This document shows positions 31,570 through 43,600 of a DNA stretch of 64,000 bases, one piece after another (within the stretch, counting starts at the first letter, position 1; each line of letters starts with the position of its first letter). The notes beneath the pieces were generated by a model. The model searched no databases, had not been told where the DNA came from, and saw only the letters and a list, made by a program, of their open reading frames with translations. Source of the DNA: Onchidella celtica (Eukaryota; Mollusca; Gastropoda; Systellommatophora; Onchidiidae); contig OZ007575.1 of the NCBI GenBank assembly GCA_963931925.1, forward strand, positions 42,726,112-42,790,111, read 5' to 3'. The position numbers and the translations under genes are program-made.

Positions 31570-32208
31570 GTTTGGTGGTGAGAAGTACTGGTGACATCTC
31601 GCTCTATGTACACAAGACTTCAGGCGACTCCATGGCCGTCTATCCCATTGATTGCTTCGCTCGAGACTATGAGATCCCTCGGTTGATGTCACTCCAGGAA
31701 AGCAGTAGAAACGGCAGCAGCTCAACACCTACCACCACCAGCGCCACCACCGGGAAGGCCACCAGCCACAACCACAACAACAACAACAACAGCAAATACA
31801 GTCGTAGTGGAGCCTTGTACGTCTTCAGCCCTTTCAACAACACAAGTATTTCCCTCACTCAGTTACCTGACATCATCGACTCAACGTCATCGTCACCATC
31901 CAAATCACCATCATCATCCTCATCCTCAACGACGTCATCACGACCGTCGTGGACTACAACAACTTTTAAACTAGATGCCTTTGAAATCCACACATTCTAC
32001 ATTGACTTGCAGCGGAGGTACAGAGTGCATTCCAATGACGTGTTCGCTGTTGTGTTAGTGCAAACATTAAATCCTTTTGTTCCAAATGATACTCTTTGCC
32101 AGGATGCAATTTTAAGACTACTAGACTTTGTTCCCCCTTATGCAGTGAGAGCGAAGTACTATTACATAGCCTTTCCCAAAATCACGGATTTCACAGTGTT
32201 TGTTCTAG
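31570..32208 (+). CDS. IgGFc-binding-like membrane protein, exon B
   Basis: A 639-bp phase 1-1 exon bounded by TGTACAG|GTTTGG and TTCTAG|GTGAGT. It starts with LVVRSTGDISLYVHKTSGDS, which fits the core of IgGFc-binding domains (a V..S..D..V/LY..N/K..S pattern), followed by a YPIDCF..YEIP stretch comparable to their LP..LG..Y element. Two low-complexity Ser/Thr/Asn/His insertions (about residues 45-75 and 100-130) interrupt the domain and may be O-glycosylated linkers. The later TFYIDLQRRYRVHSNDVFAV segment continues the beta-rich fold. The phase match on both sides supports the joins to 4037 and 37088. Confidence 0.78.
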
Positions 32209-32285
32209 GTGAGTATTTATATTAATTTGTGTTTGTGGAAAAGTATGAAATGCCAAATGTGCGCTGTTTGCTTTCTCTGTGAATG

Positions 32286-32561
32286 TTGTTACCAGTACGT
32301 ACTTCCCCCAAGTTTTTTGCGCTAGGGGTACGTATATTGAAGCCTTTTGTGACTCCACAGCTAGAGAGCTCCTCCCGAAATACTACTGACAACGGCCTTT
32401 AATTCTTCAGATTTCCTTTTTCTGTTCGTCCTGTTTTTTTGGTTGAAGGGGTAAGGGGCAGAGTTAGGGATTCGATAAGATTTAGGGTGGAGGATAAGGA
32501 CGGGTTAGGGATTGCGCGCCCCTAGCTCAAAACGCTTGGAGGGCATATGTACGTATAACAA
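32286..32561. mobile_element. MITE, family G copy 1
   Basis: 276 bp with ~45-bp imperfect terminal inverted repeats: TTGTTACCAGTACGTACTTC at the left, while the right end reads inward as TTGTTATACGTACATATGCC, then CCAAG..TTTT..GCTAGGGG on both sides. The interior has AGGGATTCGATAA. Second copy at 40365-40691. Confidence 0.8.
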
Positions 32562-33007
32562 AGCCCTATCTGTTGATTTTTATGTGACACTAAAAGACTT
32601 ACTTTACTGGGTGAAAAAAACACAATCCTTACCATTTTTTGCACTGACAGAATCACAAGAACTTCATCAGTAGTACAACGCGTATTTGAAAAAGAAAATT
32701 CTTCGCTAATCGAAGGTTTTATGTTAAGTATTTTTAAATCTATGAATGTAGCATAATTGTCATCTGTATAATGTTCTAACTGTTAGAGTGGTATAGCCCT
32801 TCGCAGCACTTTGAAGTTACCAGAAGCTGGGAGATTTCCTCAAAATCGTATAAAAAGAAAGAGCCAGGCATGGAACAAAAGAATAAGACCAAGAAAACAA
32901 CAAGAAAAAAGAAATAAAATTTGCCTAAGGCAGCGCGCCCGCCTCTCAAAGCAAAGAAAGTTCCATCATTTCAAAAGGCTGAAAGGCTGAAACCACAATT
33001 AAATTGG

Positions 33008-33242
33008 GAAGGGGGGGGGGGCTAGAGGAGAACCAGAATGTCACAGACAGTTGCTGCCAGCAAAATGTATACCCCAAAAAATAGTGGCAGAAGCTGTCTG
33101 TGTCTGAATGGGCTTTTATAGTACGATAAGGTCTTCCCGGATTTACTAAGAAAATATAGGAAATTATGATGTGCACTGCTTGTCTGCCAGCGGCTGACTG
33201 TCCCGTTCTGGGGTTAGTATGTACCCCCCCCCCCCCCCCCCA
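33008..33242. mobile_element. MITE-like element, family B copy 2
   Basis: Shares CAGTTGCTGCCAGCAAAAT, GATTTACTAAG and ATATAGGAAATTATG with 1669-1884 and has inverted TGCCAG motifs near both ends. Its edges are a G-run at the left and a 19-C run at the right. Confidence 0.65.
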
Positions 33243-33753
33243 AATCAGGTTCACGTTAGCACCCGAGAATGTACTGAACTGTTGGGAGTCACAACTCTCT
33301 TCCGTTCCTGGTCATGAATTATAATAATTACGCAGATTTGTTCTGTTAAAAGCTTTAGGGGTCATCATATTCCATATCATGAGACCGAATTACAGTGTTT
33401 TTTTCAAGTCGTCATGGATCTTCAAAGCTAATCATTGCCACCACAATCAATAACACATTCATCAGTGCAAAACAAATGGGCGGGTATCTAATTCTGTGCT
33501 GTGGCGATGCTAATGGGGTTTAATAAACAGAATCCCTTTGAGGACGCGTGACTGCCGGATATAATGATATGGTCGGTAAATTTATAACATGCCAGGTATA
33601 TCGAATATTTCTGTAGTATTTGATTCAGTATTTTCTTGAGCCGGAATCTGCTACAAAAATTATGGAAATCGCCCAGATATGAACATTTTCCAGCTTTAGC
33701 ACCGACTCATAATTAAACATTAATTATGTTATTTGCAGTAAGGTGGAGAATGT

Positions 33754-34013
33754 CTATTGTGTGAAAACGAGATGCATCTAGTATTCATCTTTTTAAAGAC
33801 ACCCCCTCCCCCCGTCCGAAAAAAAAGTTTAACATTGGCATGCAATTCATTGCTAAAAAAGCCTTCTCTGTTCTGAGGACTAGCTATTCACAGAAAATAA
33901 GATGCATCTGTATTCATTTTTTTTATGCGACCCCCCCCCCCCCCAAAAGAAGAAAATGTAATATTGGCGAGCAATTCCCTACATGCCTTCTTAGCTTCTG
34001 AGGACTAGCTATT
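33754..34013 (+). repeat. Tandem duplication, ~130-bp unit x2
   Basis: Two diverged adjacent units, each with GATGCATCT, TATTCAT, a poly-C run, TTGGC and CTGAGGACTAGCTATTCAC. Confidence 0.85.
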
Positions 34014-34189
34014 CACTATGGAGTGTAATGTACATTTTCGTACCTGCCATTTCTTGACATCATGAGAAATTAATAAGGCCGGGAAGAGGGTGGGGTTGGG
34101 GGTGGGAGGGGGGAGGTGGCAGTTAATTAGAAAAGTAACAAAGTACTGGTATATTGACTTGTAGTTTGCGCGGGATCAGGTTAGTTTGC

Positions 34190-34302
34190 GAAGTGTAACT
34201 AAGTATTGACCTGCCTAGAATGACCTGAATATGCCAGCGTACGTAGTGTAACTAGGTATTGATCTTCCGGGTATGAATTCAATATATGCCAGTTTACGTA
34301 GT
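34190..34302 (+). repeat. Tandem duplication, ~60-bp unit
   Basis: GTGTAACTAAGTATTGACCT..ATATGCCAG..TACGTAGTG is repeated with substitutions as GTGTAACTAGGTATTGATCT..ATATGCCAG..TACGTAGTG. Confidence 0.75.
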
Positions 34303-34611
34303 GAGGTGAAATTAACCCAATGGGTCCTTGTCCTTGTACAGCATTGTATAGCGGAAATTCATAAAATCACGGCTGTTTTAACATCATTATGGACCTACCG
34401 TACAGATTCTTTTGCATTGCGCGGGATTTTCTTCCCCGTTTCAAAAATCAATTTCAGTTTGCATGATGGGGCCCACTAAACCCTTGTGACCCATGGGCAG
34501 TTGCCCAAGGTACCCATGTGTTGGAACGGCCCTGCATCAATGATGTGGAGCTTTCAGTAAGAATAATCATTTAGTCACTACAGTGGCTGCAAGCGAACAC
34601 CAAAATCATTC

Positions 34612-34880
34612 AGGGGCCACGCTGGTCTAGAGGCAAGGTGCTCGCCTCTCATGCTGAAGGTACCGAGTTCGATTCCCGGTAGGTGCAGACATGTTCGAAT
34701 TTTGGGGCAAAATTCCTGTCCCTGATCCTATGATAGTTAGGCGCGAGCACCTGGTCTTCTCGGATAAGCTCGAAAAACTCGGAGGGCCGTGTGCACATTA
34801 AAGATGCCTTGGCAGTTGGAAATCGAGAAGGGCAGACCTAACAAGGCCGCTGCTAGGACAAAATTTAAAATAAAAAAAAA
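34612..34880 (+). mobile_element. tRNA-derived SINE, copy 2
   Basis: A-box-like TGGTCTAGAGGCAAGG, B-box-like GAGTTCGATTCC, then the conserved body CTCGAAAAACTCGGAGGGC and CCGTGTGCAC, ending in an A-rich tail (AAAATAAAAAAAAAA). The tRNA-related head is better preserved than at 2868-3140. Confidence 0.85.
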
Positions 34881-35543
34881 AGACTACCACAAAAAAACAC
34901 ACAAAAGTATTAACAAAAAAAATAAAAACAAAGATAATGAGGTGTAAATGCCATGAGCAAAGAACCTCCTAAAATGAAGACCAAACACACAAGCAAAGAC
35001 CAGGAGTAAGGTTGTTGTAATGATTGAAGCTGGAATGATCCTATTTCCTTTCTTCGCATGCCAGTAATCGGCCAAGTGCTTAGCGAGAAATCAGAATTTC
35101 CGCTGACGAGAAAAGGTTCGTTGTGGTGAAGGCCAGACCATTTCCGAATCCAACGGCATGGTAGTCGCACCGTGTGATGTCTCCAGGTTTGGGTGTGGGT
35201 TGTCACGAACATGACATTTCCTTATAGAGGCTCATGCGTACGAATACTGACATCGTCCTTTAATGACGAGTTATCGTCATCGTTCGCCTTACCTATGGCT
35301 GTAGAAGTCAAAACTTAGAAAACTCTATTTTTATGTATATTCAACTGCACTCAAAGCCACATCGAATGATCTTGGTATAATAGGTTGAACAAACAAGATG
35401 TCACAAGCTCCCTTTGTTTATTTCCGCCCACCATTGCATCGGTACTTAATGGCCTGGCTTTTGTGCTGTGTTTGGTTGTCGAACTCGAACGTCCGACAAG
35501 TCGCACTCGATACGGAGTGAATCACAGAGATATTTATCTAGAT

Positions 35544-35882
35544 CTATATTCCTACTGAACAACAACTAAGCTGTAGAGTCTGGTGATGTCCAAAACCAAT
35601 GAACAATAACGTCTGAAAAAGAACCGCGTTCATTTGGCCTTCACAAGAAAATCCACTTTCCTTGAACTGATCAAATGTGTAGGTTCTGCATTCGAGGACA
35701 AAATAATTACAAATGTCGGTGGTATGTGATGTTTGGCAGCTGGGCCAGCTGTAAGTAGTGTAAGCACTTGACAATCTGTCCGCTAGCAGCTTGTGAGGAT
35801 CAACGCCGTGTTTGCTTTGTAATTTTTGGTTGTATCGTTTTCCCTCAAAGTGATCTAGCGAGTCTCCACTATGGGACGCCAT
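35544..35882 (-). CDS. Uncertain 112-codon open frame
   Basis: It begins at an ATG in a strong context (AACGAACATGG) and encodes MASHSGDSLDHFEGKRYNQK followed by a His/Asp/Trp-containing stretch (DICNYFV, YTFDQFK). The layout recalls N-terminal regions of transposon-associated proteins common in mollusc and cnidarian genomes, in which a DI.NY.V motif is followed by a QFK motif. The C-terminal third looks unrelated. It lies in an intron, antisense to the IgGFc-like gene. It may be a first exon, a fragment of a decayed gene or chance. Confidence 0.3.
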   Translation of the reverse strand: MASHSGDSLDHFEGKRYNQKLQSKHGVDPHKLLADRLSSAYTTYSWPSCQTSHTTDICNYFVLECRTYTFDQFKESGFSCEGQMNAVLFQTLLFIGFGHHQTLQLSCCSVGI

Positions 35883-36346
35883 GTTCGTTGATTTTAAAGA
35901 ACAGGTAAAATAGATGCCGGGTTAAAGTTTAAAAAAAAACAACTGAGTTCAACTTATAAACTCTCAAATCAGAAAATAATTGAATAGCAAACTTTCACAA
36001 ATTCGTCGTAAATTAGACCAGCAGTTTGTGCTAAAAGAAAATGTTTTTTTGTTTTTTTTTGGCTTCTCCTGAAAAGTAGTCAAACTCGATTCCTACAGTT
36101 TTAGGGAACAGTGACGTCATGATCACTGAAATATGTGAATGGTGGCATAGACAAATTTGCTGACTTTTTTTTTAATTTTTAGAATTGTTCGTTTTGTTGT
36201 TTTTTTGTGTTTTTTTTTTTGTTTGACATATCTCTTGTCCTTTCTGCTGTTTCTTTGAATATCTCCTGGTGAAAGGTTTGAGCATGTTCTCATGGATCAG
36301 ACCGTCCTTTCCAACTTCATTGGCGTCCACCCTCTCCCCCGTTTCC

Positions 36347-36445
36347 CCTGTTAATAATAATGATAATAATAATAATAATGGATGGCATTTATATAGCGCG
36401 TATATCCATTCAAAATGCTCTATGCGCTTTACAGAAGCAACATGT
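36347..36445 (-). mobile_element. LINE/SINE 3' tail fragment
   Basis: An (AAT)n run followed by GGCATTTATATAGCGC..ATGCGCTTTACA. On the - strand this is a stem-loop ending in TATATAAATGCC(ATT)n. The same tail terminates the LINE at 56115-57055. No RT sequence is attached here. Confidence 0.65.
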
Positions 36446-36692
36446 CAACCACAGAGCAGAATGGAGCGCCGGCGAAGTGCCCAACACACTACACTGCTTC
36501 TTTCTCTCTCCCTGTCTCGCTCACTCTCTCTCTCTCTACCTCTCTCTATCTCAGAGCAATTAATTGTAACGCAGCCTTAGGCGCAGTTCACAACTCACAA
36601 CACAAATGACATTTGAATAGTTATTAATAATAATACATATTTAATAATGAATAATAAATTTTGCTGCAAGATTGACTGTCTCTCTTCCGCCC

Positions 36693-36868
36693 CAGTCTCT
36701 CTTTCTGTGTCTCTGTCAGTCTCTCTTTCTGTGTCTCTGTCAGTCTCTCTTTCTGTGTCTCTGTCAGTCTCTCTTTCTGTGTCTCTGTCAGTCTCTCTTT
36801 CTGTGTCTCTGTCAGTCTCTCTTTCTGTGTCTCTGTCAGTCTCTCTTTCTGTGTCTCTGTCAGTCTCT
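36693..36868 (+). repeat. Minisatellite, 24-bp unit, about 7 copies
   Basis: Perfect or near-perfect copies of CAGTCTCTCTTTCTGTGTCT followed by CTGT, in the intron 220 bp before exon C. It reads as Ser/Leu/Val repeats in all forward frames and is not coding. Confidence 0.95.
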
Positions 36869-37087
36869 CCTCTCTCTTTTTCTGCTTCTTTCTTTTTTCT
36901 TTCTCTCTCCTTCTCTCCCTCCTTCGGTCTCTTGCCTTGTTTCTGTTTGTCTGTCTCTCTTGCTGTGTGTGTGTGCGTGTGTCAGTGTATGCGTGTTGTT
37001 TTCTGGTTGTTATTGACGTTGTATTAGGAATTATAATTATTAATGTATGTAAATTGGGATTCATAAATATTTTGATTTAAATTTCAG

Positions 37088-38049
37088 GCCAGGCAAACAC
37101 AACCCTAGATGTAACGACAGATCTTAAGTCCAAAGAAATCACTTTGGATCAGTCGGGGACCAACATAAGTGACGTCACAAAGACGTCGTCGATGTGGATA
37201 TCCGCGTCTCAGCCAATCAGTGTCTACGTCATGCTCACCATTTGCAGCAATGTGACGTCAACGCTATGCGGGGATAACGGGTTTTTCCTTCCCAGCGTAG
37301 AACAATACTTCTCGTGCCAGGGGAACAGGTCTAAAGACGGCTGTGTCTGTACCTGCCCGTCTGTCTTTCAATGGGACATCGATCCTCATAGCTTCCATTT
37401 CTTCCGTAACGCATCGGAGTCACGGCCTACGTCAATATATCCCTTGCTGGTCGGAGAACTCTTTGACGTCTCTACGTCAATCTCAAATTCAAAACAGTTT
37501 AAAGATGCTCAGGACATCATTGTGACCTCCAACACCTCTTTTAACATTTTCCGTTATGATCCTTTGAATTTGAACTTTCTTCCCGCCGGAAGCGCGCTTG
37601 CCAATATCTACAGCGTGTGTTCTTCTGAGTCTTACAATCTTCACTTTCGTGTTTGTGATGATACAGTTGAGTCTCCAGTCAAATCTGAGGATCCCAACAG
37701 CAAACAGGACTTTGGAGATTCAAACTCTGCGCACAGTCAGTGTTCGTGTGAGTTTATTCAGGACGCGGTTTCCTTTTCCGTGGGAGCTGATGAAGCAAAT
37801 GCGTTGCACAACAATCCGGGGACGTCTGGAAGGAAAGTGAGCATACGCCGTGGTGGGGGAGGTGGCGGGGACAGTTTCACGTGGGTGGAGGATGCAGAAG
37901 ACACCACACGGCCTCTCATAGCTGTGGTGGTATCGCTATGTGTTTCCATATTCGCCGTAATCGCTCTCATTTCCGGCTACATGCTAGTGGAGATGGTGTC
38001 ACGGCGAAAACACGTGCGAAATACGAAGATACGACCTTTTGTTTCTTGA
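37088..38049 (+). CDS. IgGFc-binding-like membrane protein, terminal exon C
   Basis: The acceptor AAATTTCAG|GCC and phase 1 join to exon B (G|GC, Gly). Encodes about 319 residues. It opens with a Thr-rich TTLDVTTDLK and an ISDVTKTSSMWISASQPISV segment that matches the 'DLTG..I.S..PI.V..G' end of IgGFc-binding domains. A Cys-rich segment (FSCQGNRSKDGCVCTC) and N-glycosylation sites follow. A Gly6 run near residue 255 precedes one transmembrane helix (PLIAVVVSLCVSIFAVIALI) and a short basic cytoplasmic tail (SRRKHVRNTKIRPFVS). The product is thus a type I surface protein without the VWD/TIL repeats of vertebrate FCGBP. Ligand unknown. Confidence 0.85.
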
Positions 38050-40364
38050 CAACGACAGAGAGGACCAGAGGGGGGCCAAGACCGCGACAACATCGTCATC
38101 CAAATGGACGACATGAGAGTGTAAATGTGAGCAAAATGTATGATGGACAGGACCTTGTGGCGTTTTCAGAAAAGGTCTCGTTGCAAGAGAATGATGTTGT
38201 TCTGTTTTAGCCCTCCATCTGTTCCTCGTGATTCATTTTATTCACACATTGATCTATTCTTGGTATTTGTTACATAAACATTTCTCCAAGAATAATATGT
38301 CTGATAATTATATTAATGCCATTAATTAGTAATGTGTGATTTGGCTCTCAGAGGTCAACCGTCATTTGGTTTTACGTAGCAATTCCTGATAGCAAGAGTG
38401 AACAAATCTCTGAACTTCATCCCTATTATCATAATAATTACAGCAGTTTAGGTAGCAAGTCCAAATATTTGTATAAGAAACTTGGGATTTGCCCTGAACG
38501 ACCCGCGTGCTTCAAGTCAAAGTACAATAAGTGACTCGCCGTATGTATATCCATAAGGTGCTCATCTGAACACCGTGTAATGAGATTATGGACCGCCTTT
38601 GGTGCTTGAGACATGGCTGTGGTGCAGTTGGCTGAGAAGCCCGTGACGTAGTTGGAGTCGGGTTTTCGCCCCCTGTAACCCAAGTGATATCAAACTTTCA
38701 TTAACTGAAGTGAAACTCAGCAAAACCGCCATCGATCTTCTCCTGTGTAGATTCAGACTGATAGCAAATTACATGTACGATCAATTCAAAGTCGTGACGC
38801 TCCCTGGTTTAAGTTCCACACAGTTATGGTTTTTTTTTTAACTTCATCGGACATCTCACAAGGGTTCAGTAGCCAACAGCGGCGTAGCTAAGCTGAGGTG
38901 CAACGAGTGTGTGTATGGAGGGCGGGGAGGGGGCCTCCAGACACAAAATCATCTCATAATGCCCAAATAGTTCATTCACAGTTGAAACAGATGCCCATAA
39001 TTACAATTATTAATATAAATTTTTATACTGGTACCTGAGAGTACTCGGTTTTGCCACAGCTTTAAATAAAACGTTCCCTTGAGTGAGCACCCACAGCACG
39101 ATACAGAGACAATGAATGCGAAATAATCGATACACTGGGTGATTTAATGCAATAATCTGAACCACCCACTGGCGTAAATATGCTAATGGACTGCGACTGT
39201 GGTCTCTAATAAATGGATACATCCCAAGTATTGGCACGATTTACGATTGCACGTCTTTTCAATGCCAGTGGTGCTGGCTGGCAGACCCAGTACTACATAG
39301 AAAAATGAATGCAAATGAGTGCATCTATCACCCCCGCCATGTATTTGTATCTATTATATATGGTTACCGTACACCTTTACATTTTGCGGGCAGTTGTAAA
39401 ATTTCGGTCTCTCTCTCCCAGTCCCAGAGACCAGATTTTCACACTGTGTCTATGAAAACCCGCACAGACATCTGCTTCCGTAATCTATCAATCGGGGGGG
39501 GGGGGGGGGGGAGTTCTCATCTGCAGTTGGATGAATACACTTACGCTTTGTCATGATAAGGCCAGTGCTTAATGATACATGTGCCATTAGATTTACGTTA
39601 CGCTCTGTACACCCAGCTCCAAATGCATTACAACAATACCCTTGATGGGAGTTCCTCAAAATTATTCTAACTTCTAATGCTGACTTTATGTCAATTTATC
39701 TCTGATCGCCAGCACAAACAGGCATGTTGGTTGCGCTCTCCATCCCCATCCCTGCCCCAATTTCAATTCTTTCCTCTATCACCAACTGACAGTTAAGCAT
39801 CCATTGAGATACACATAGAAAGAAACGACATCACATAACAATTTTACTTTTCAAAGACTTTGTGAGATCAGAATTTTGATTAAGTTTACTGGAAACCTCA
39901 TGCGAATTAATACGTATATTCCTGAGATAATCTTTGAACTTTATCCCTATTACCACAATATTTACATCTCATGAACCAGATAAACCTACATGTATATCAC
40001 AATTCTGAAACAATTACTGGTATTTTCCCCATCATATAAGTGATAATTAAATTACAGTTGTATATTTTCATAAACCTGTTAACAGGTTTGTGTTTATTTC
40101 TAGCAAATGTGTCAATTATTGTCAGTTTTGATATTCCTATCCCAAACAAAACAGAAAGAAATGCACAAACAGAAAAAAAAAGTGTGTCTTTGAAACTACG
40201 TAATAATTGTGTGATGCGATCCTTTCTTGTTTTTTATTTTGGTGTAACACAAAATGTTGATCTGCGGACAGTCAAGGTTCCATCTCGGGAACGAAAATCA
40301 GATTAAAACTATACAAAAGCCACAACATGAGACAAGCATTATTAAAGAAAATAAACGATGAATG
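38050..40364. other. 3' flank of IgGFc-like gene, unassigned
   Basis: Presumably the 3' UTR followed by intergenic DNA. No clear AATAAA was found close to the stop. A long poly-G run lies near 39495-39510. No further gene recognised. Confidence 0.5.
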
Positions 40365-40691
40365 TTGTTACAAGTGCGTATGTCATCCCAAGTTTTTGTT
40401 TGTTTGTTTTTTTGCTCTAGGAGTACGTGTTTTAAAGGTTTTTTTGACTCCAGAGCAAGAGAGCCCCTCCCGAAATTCTCCTAACAACGGCCTTAATTAA
40501 TTATTCTTTCAGATGTTCTTTTTGTTTTCCTCCTGTTTTTGTTGTTGTTGTTGTTGTTGTTGTTGAAAGGGCAGGAGACAGGGTTAGGGATTCGATAAAA
40601 TTGAGGGTTGAAGATAAGGTCGGGGTTAGGGATAGGTACATACGCCCCCCCCTAAAGCAAAACGCTTGGGGTGCGTACGTACAAGTAACAA
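40365..40691. mobile_element. MITE, family G copy 2
   Basis: 327 bp, same terminal inverted repeats and interior as 32286-32561 (TTGTTAC at the left, GTAACAA at the right, AGGGTTAGGGATTCGATAA inside). It is longer because of a (TTG)n expansion near 40540-40565. Confidence 0.8.
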
Positions 40692-43600
40692 CAGCCCCAT
40701 AAAACAATACAAAACGACCGTTCAATAAAAAATGCCAAGCATCAAGGATGCAGTTCACCCCCATCCCCACCCAACATCATTCTTAAATATTTCACAGCAT
40801 TTATGACAACCTATTGAGGAAAGACAAGATATCCAGACTTGGTGTTTTTATTCAGTCATGATAGTACATAGATAGGCTACGTACACTGTATTGTGACAGA
40901 TAATTCTGGAATAAATCGCTTTCCTGTAGCAGACAAGCAAGCAGGAACGTCAGCGATTTCTTATTGTGTATACGACATGTAGGCCTGTCTATCTTTTTAA
41001 CCCGCTAAGCCCCATGTACCACTAGTGAAACAAATAGAAATGTACCACTCGGCTGCAGCTCCAACAAGAACTCAGGGCGAGAAATGTTATTTTTAGTAAT
41101 TTCTACACTATACACTAAATCTACCAAATGATCACAAGAATCCCTTAATTATGCCCCTAAGAACAACTTCTCATAAAATCAGAATTTTCCCACCAGCATA
41201 AAAGGGGGAAGGATCTAGAGGGTTAAGTCTTGAGCATCACCACAATTATCTTAAACTTCTGCTTTGGGGAAATCCGTGTACAACCTAAAACCAAGTTACG
41301 CGGACCACGATCTAAAGTTTAAGGCCTGGGGTTCAGAGTAACCGGAATACTACCAATGTGCCTTGGCCGTCCACACAAAATCATAACAATAAAAGTGAAA
41401 TGTTCCCCCTTACCGTAGACTTGCCAAAATCGATCCCACCAAGCCATGTCAAAGCACCAAACAAGAACACAGTGTGTGTATCTTAAATTTATTTTATGGT
41501 GAAAATATTCTATAATAGAATAGTGTGATCCATAGCTTAAAACGAAGCAGAAATTAAAAGTATTACACTCTGCGACGATAAAGATGACTTTTGTATGCTT
41601 AACGTTTTCATCCTGTCCTTTGCATTTTACTTTACCATCGGATCTATAATCATGCCAAGGTTGACTGAAATTTTTCCTCCTTTTTTCCCCCGCTTTTATT
41701 TTTTTCTTACGTTTTAATCGTTAGAAATTATAAATAATAAAATTACATTATCCTTCGCCTTGTATGGAACATTATAATATCTAACGTGTAATAAACTGTA
41801 CTGACAAAAGTATGCAACATCATCTTTATCACACTTTATGATAATCCAGTTTTGTAATAATAATGTTAATGATGACAGTTACATTAGTACAACATATTAA
41901 TTGAGTAACTAATGTCCGCTGCTGTCATAATTATTATTCCTTTTCTTTTTTTATTGCTTCATAATCGTTAAGACAATATTGTTATAAATCTGATGTCAAC
42001 AGAACTACAGTGTTACTTGGAGGATTGAATAATGCCATAGACAATATTGAAGACCGTTCTTAATTAGACCATGTCATCCAAATGATTTTGTTAAATACAT
42101 TATGTACATACTTGACACCTATAAGTCATTAAGTTAAATTACCTATTCTGGCACGATGTACATGATTACGCACGTGAACACAATAGTATACGTGCAAGCG
42201 TGAGAGTGTGAATTGTGAGTATCGGATACTGTCCCATTGAGTGAAGTGTGTTTTGCCTCGATTTCAGTGTGAGATGTTGTTTATCTTACTATAAAAACAT
42301 GGAGCTGGGGGATGAAACTGTGAGCAGCTAAAACTTCGCGACAAGGCCATTAAAAATTATGAAACTTGGCGTACTGCATCGATTTTTGTCGAAGAGTTAC
42401 GTGGACACATTCATTTTGAAGAAAAATCGATCTTTACTATTATTTTTTTTTTGAGCCGCAAAAACAGAGACGCATTTTCATCGGATAGAACAGAAAAGTG
42501 TGACCAGAAATGTCGTCCTTGACCTCTCTTTACACATTGGTGGTCGAAAATCAATGTTATCACATCTGTGTATTTCTATTTGAAATTGTGGTGTAACAGT
42601 AATTTTTATTAGTCATTGCATCGAATCCAAAAGTCGTTTTAACGTAGCCTAGCTCTAGACATACGGTTGGGCTTGATACATGGACATTTTGTAAAGATTC
42701 ATATTGCGCGAGTCGGCTAGTGGTAGAGATAAAGAAGACCTCGCGCATTATTGACACTGAATGAAGTCTGCCTCGCTATTTGATTCAAAGGCAGTTCAAG
42801 TCTTGAGTCAAAACCGACGCAAGACAGACTTGCCTCAGTAAACCACTAATAATAATCTAATGACTGTGCGATCGAACATTAAGTGTGGTTGATCGTGAAC
42901 TTTTTTTCTCAGCACATTCGTATAAAACTTTAAAAATTTAATATCAGCAGACAGAATGAATCAATGATAATAAACATAGTAATGCACTTCTAGAGCTGAG
43001 ATGCACGCTTTAAGTTACCAGTGACTAGAAAAATTCCCTTCCAACTTAGATCGTCTCCTTAGAATGGCAAAGTTCTATCCCCACTTTTTGACTGAAGAGA
43101 GTTACACACCTCACACTACTTCTGCAGGCCTCCTACATTGTGTGTCAAAGTACTGAAAAATAAAAGAGTCTGAAATCTGTGAGCACAATGCATGAAGCGT
43201 CAGTCTTCAATTTCTCAAAAGATGATGGAAGGGAGTTAGAAACTTGTCATTCTAGGGAGACGCAATCTCAAATCTCATCGCCATAGTGCACGTCCGTGTG
43301 GTAAAGACCAGCCCTTTATTAGAGGTTCTATTGTTTCCATTGCTTACTGTAGTACGTCTACGATATGTAGGCCTACTATTCACAGACACAGAATTGTAGA
43401 ATTACATTGTACAATACTGGGCATGTTTAGTTCAGTATCTGTGAGAGGCTTTACATCTTTCTCTCTCTCCTTAGAGAATGGCATTGTGTGAGTTTGCTCA
43501 TCGCCCGTAGATTGTCTTGAATTGGCGTCATTTCTTTGCAATGTCACATAGGAAAAGGGGGTTGGGGGTGGGGGAGCGGGGAAATCATTGTCATTTTTAA

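Larger units (their letters stand above)
32209..37087 (+). other. Intron between exons B and C
   Basis: 4.9 kb containing a family G MITE, a family B MITE, a tandem duplication, a SINE, a LINE tail fragment and a 24-bp minisatellite, each listed separately. One - strand open frame (35544-35882) is listed as a weak candidate. Confidence 0.65.

Noticed and set aside
36624-37064. Overlapping frames through the 24-bp minisatellite, on both strands
   Set aside because: Unit length is a multiple of three, so all frames stay open. It lies in an intron.
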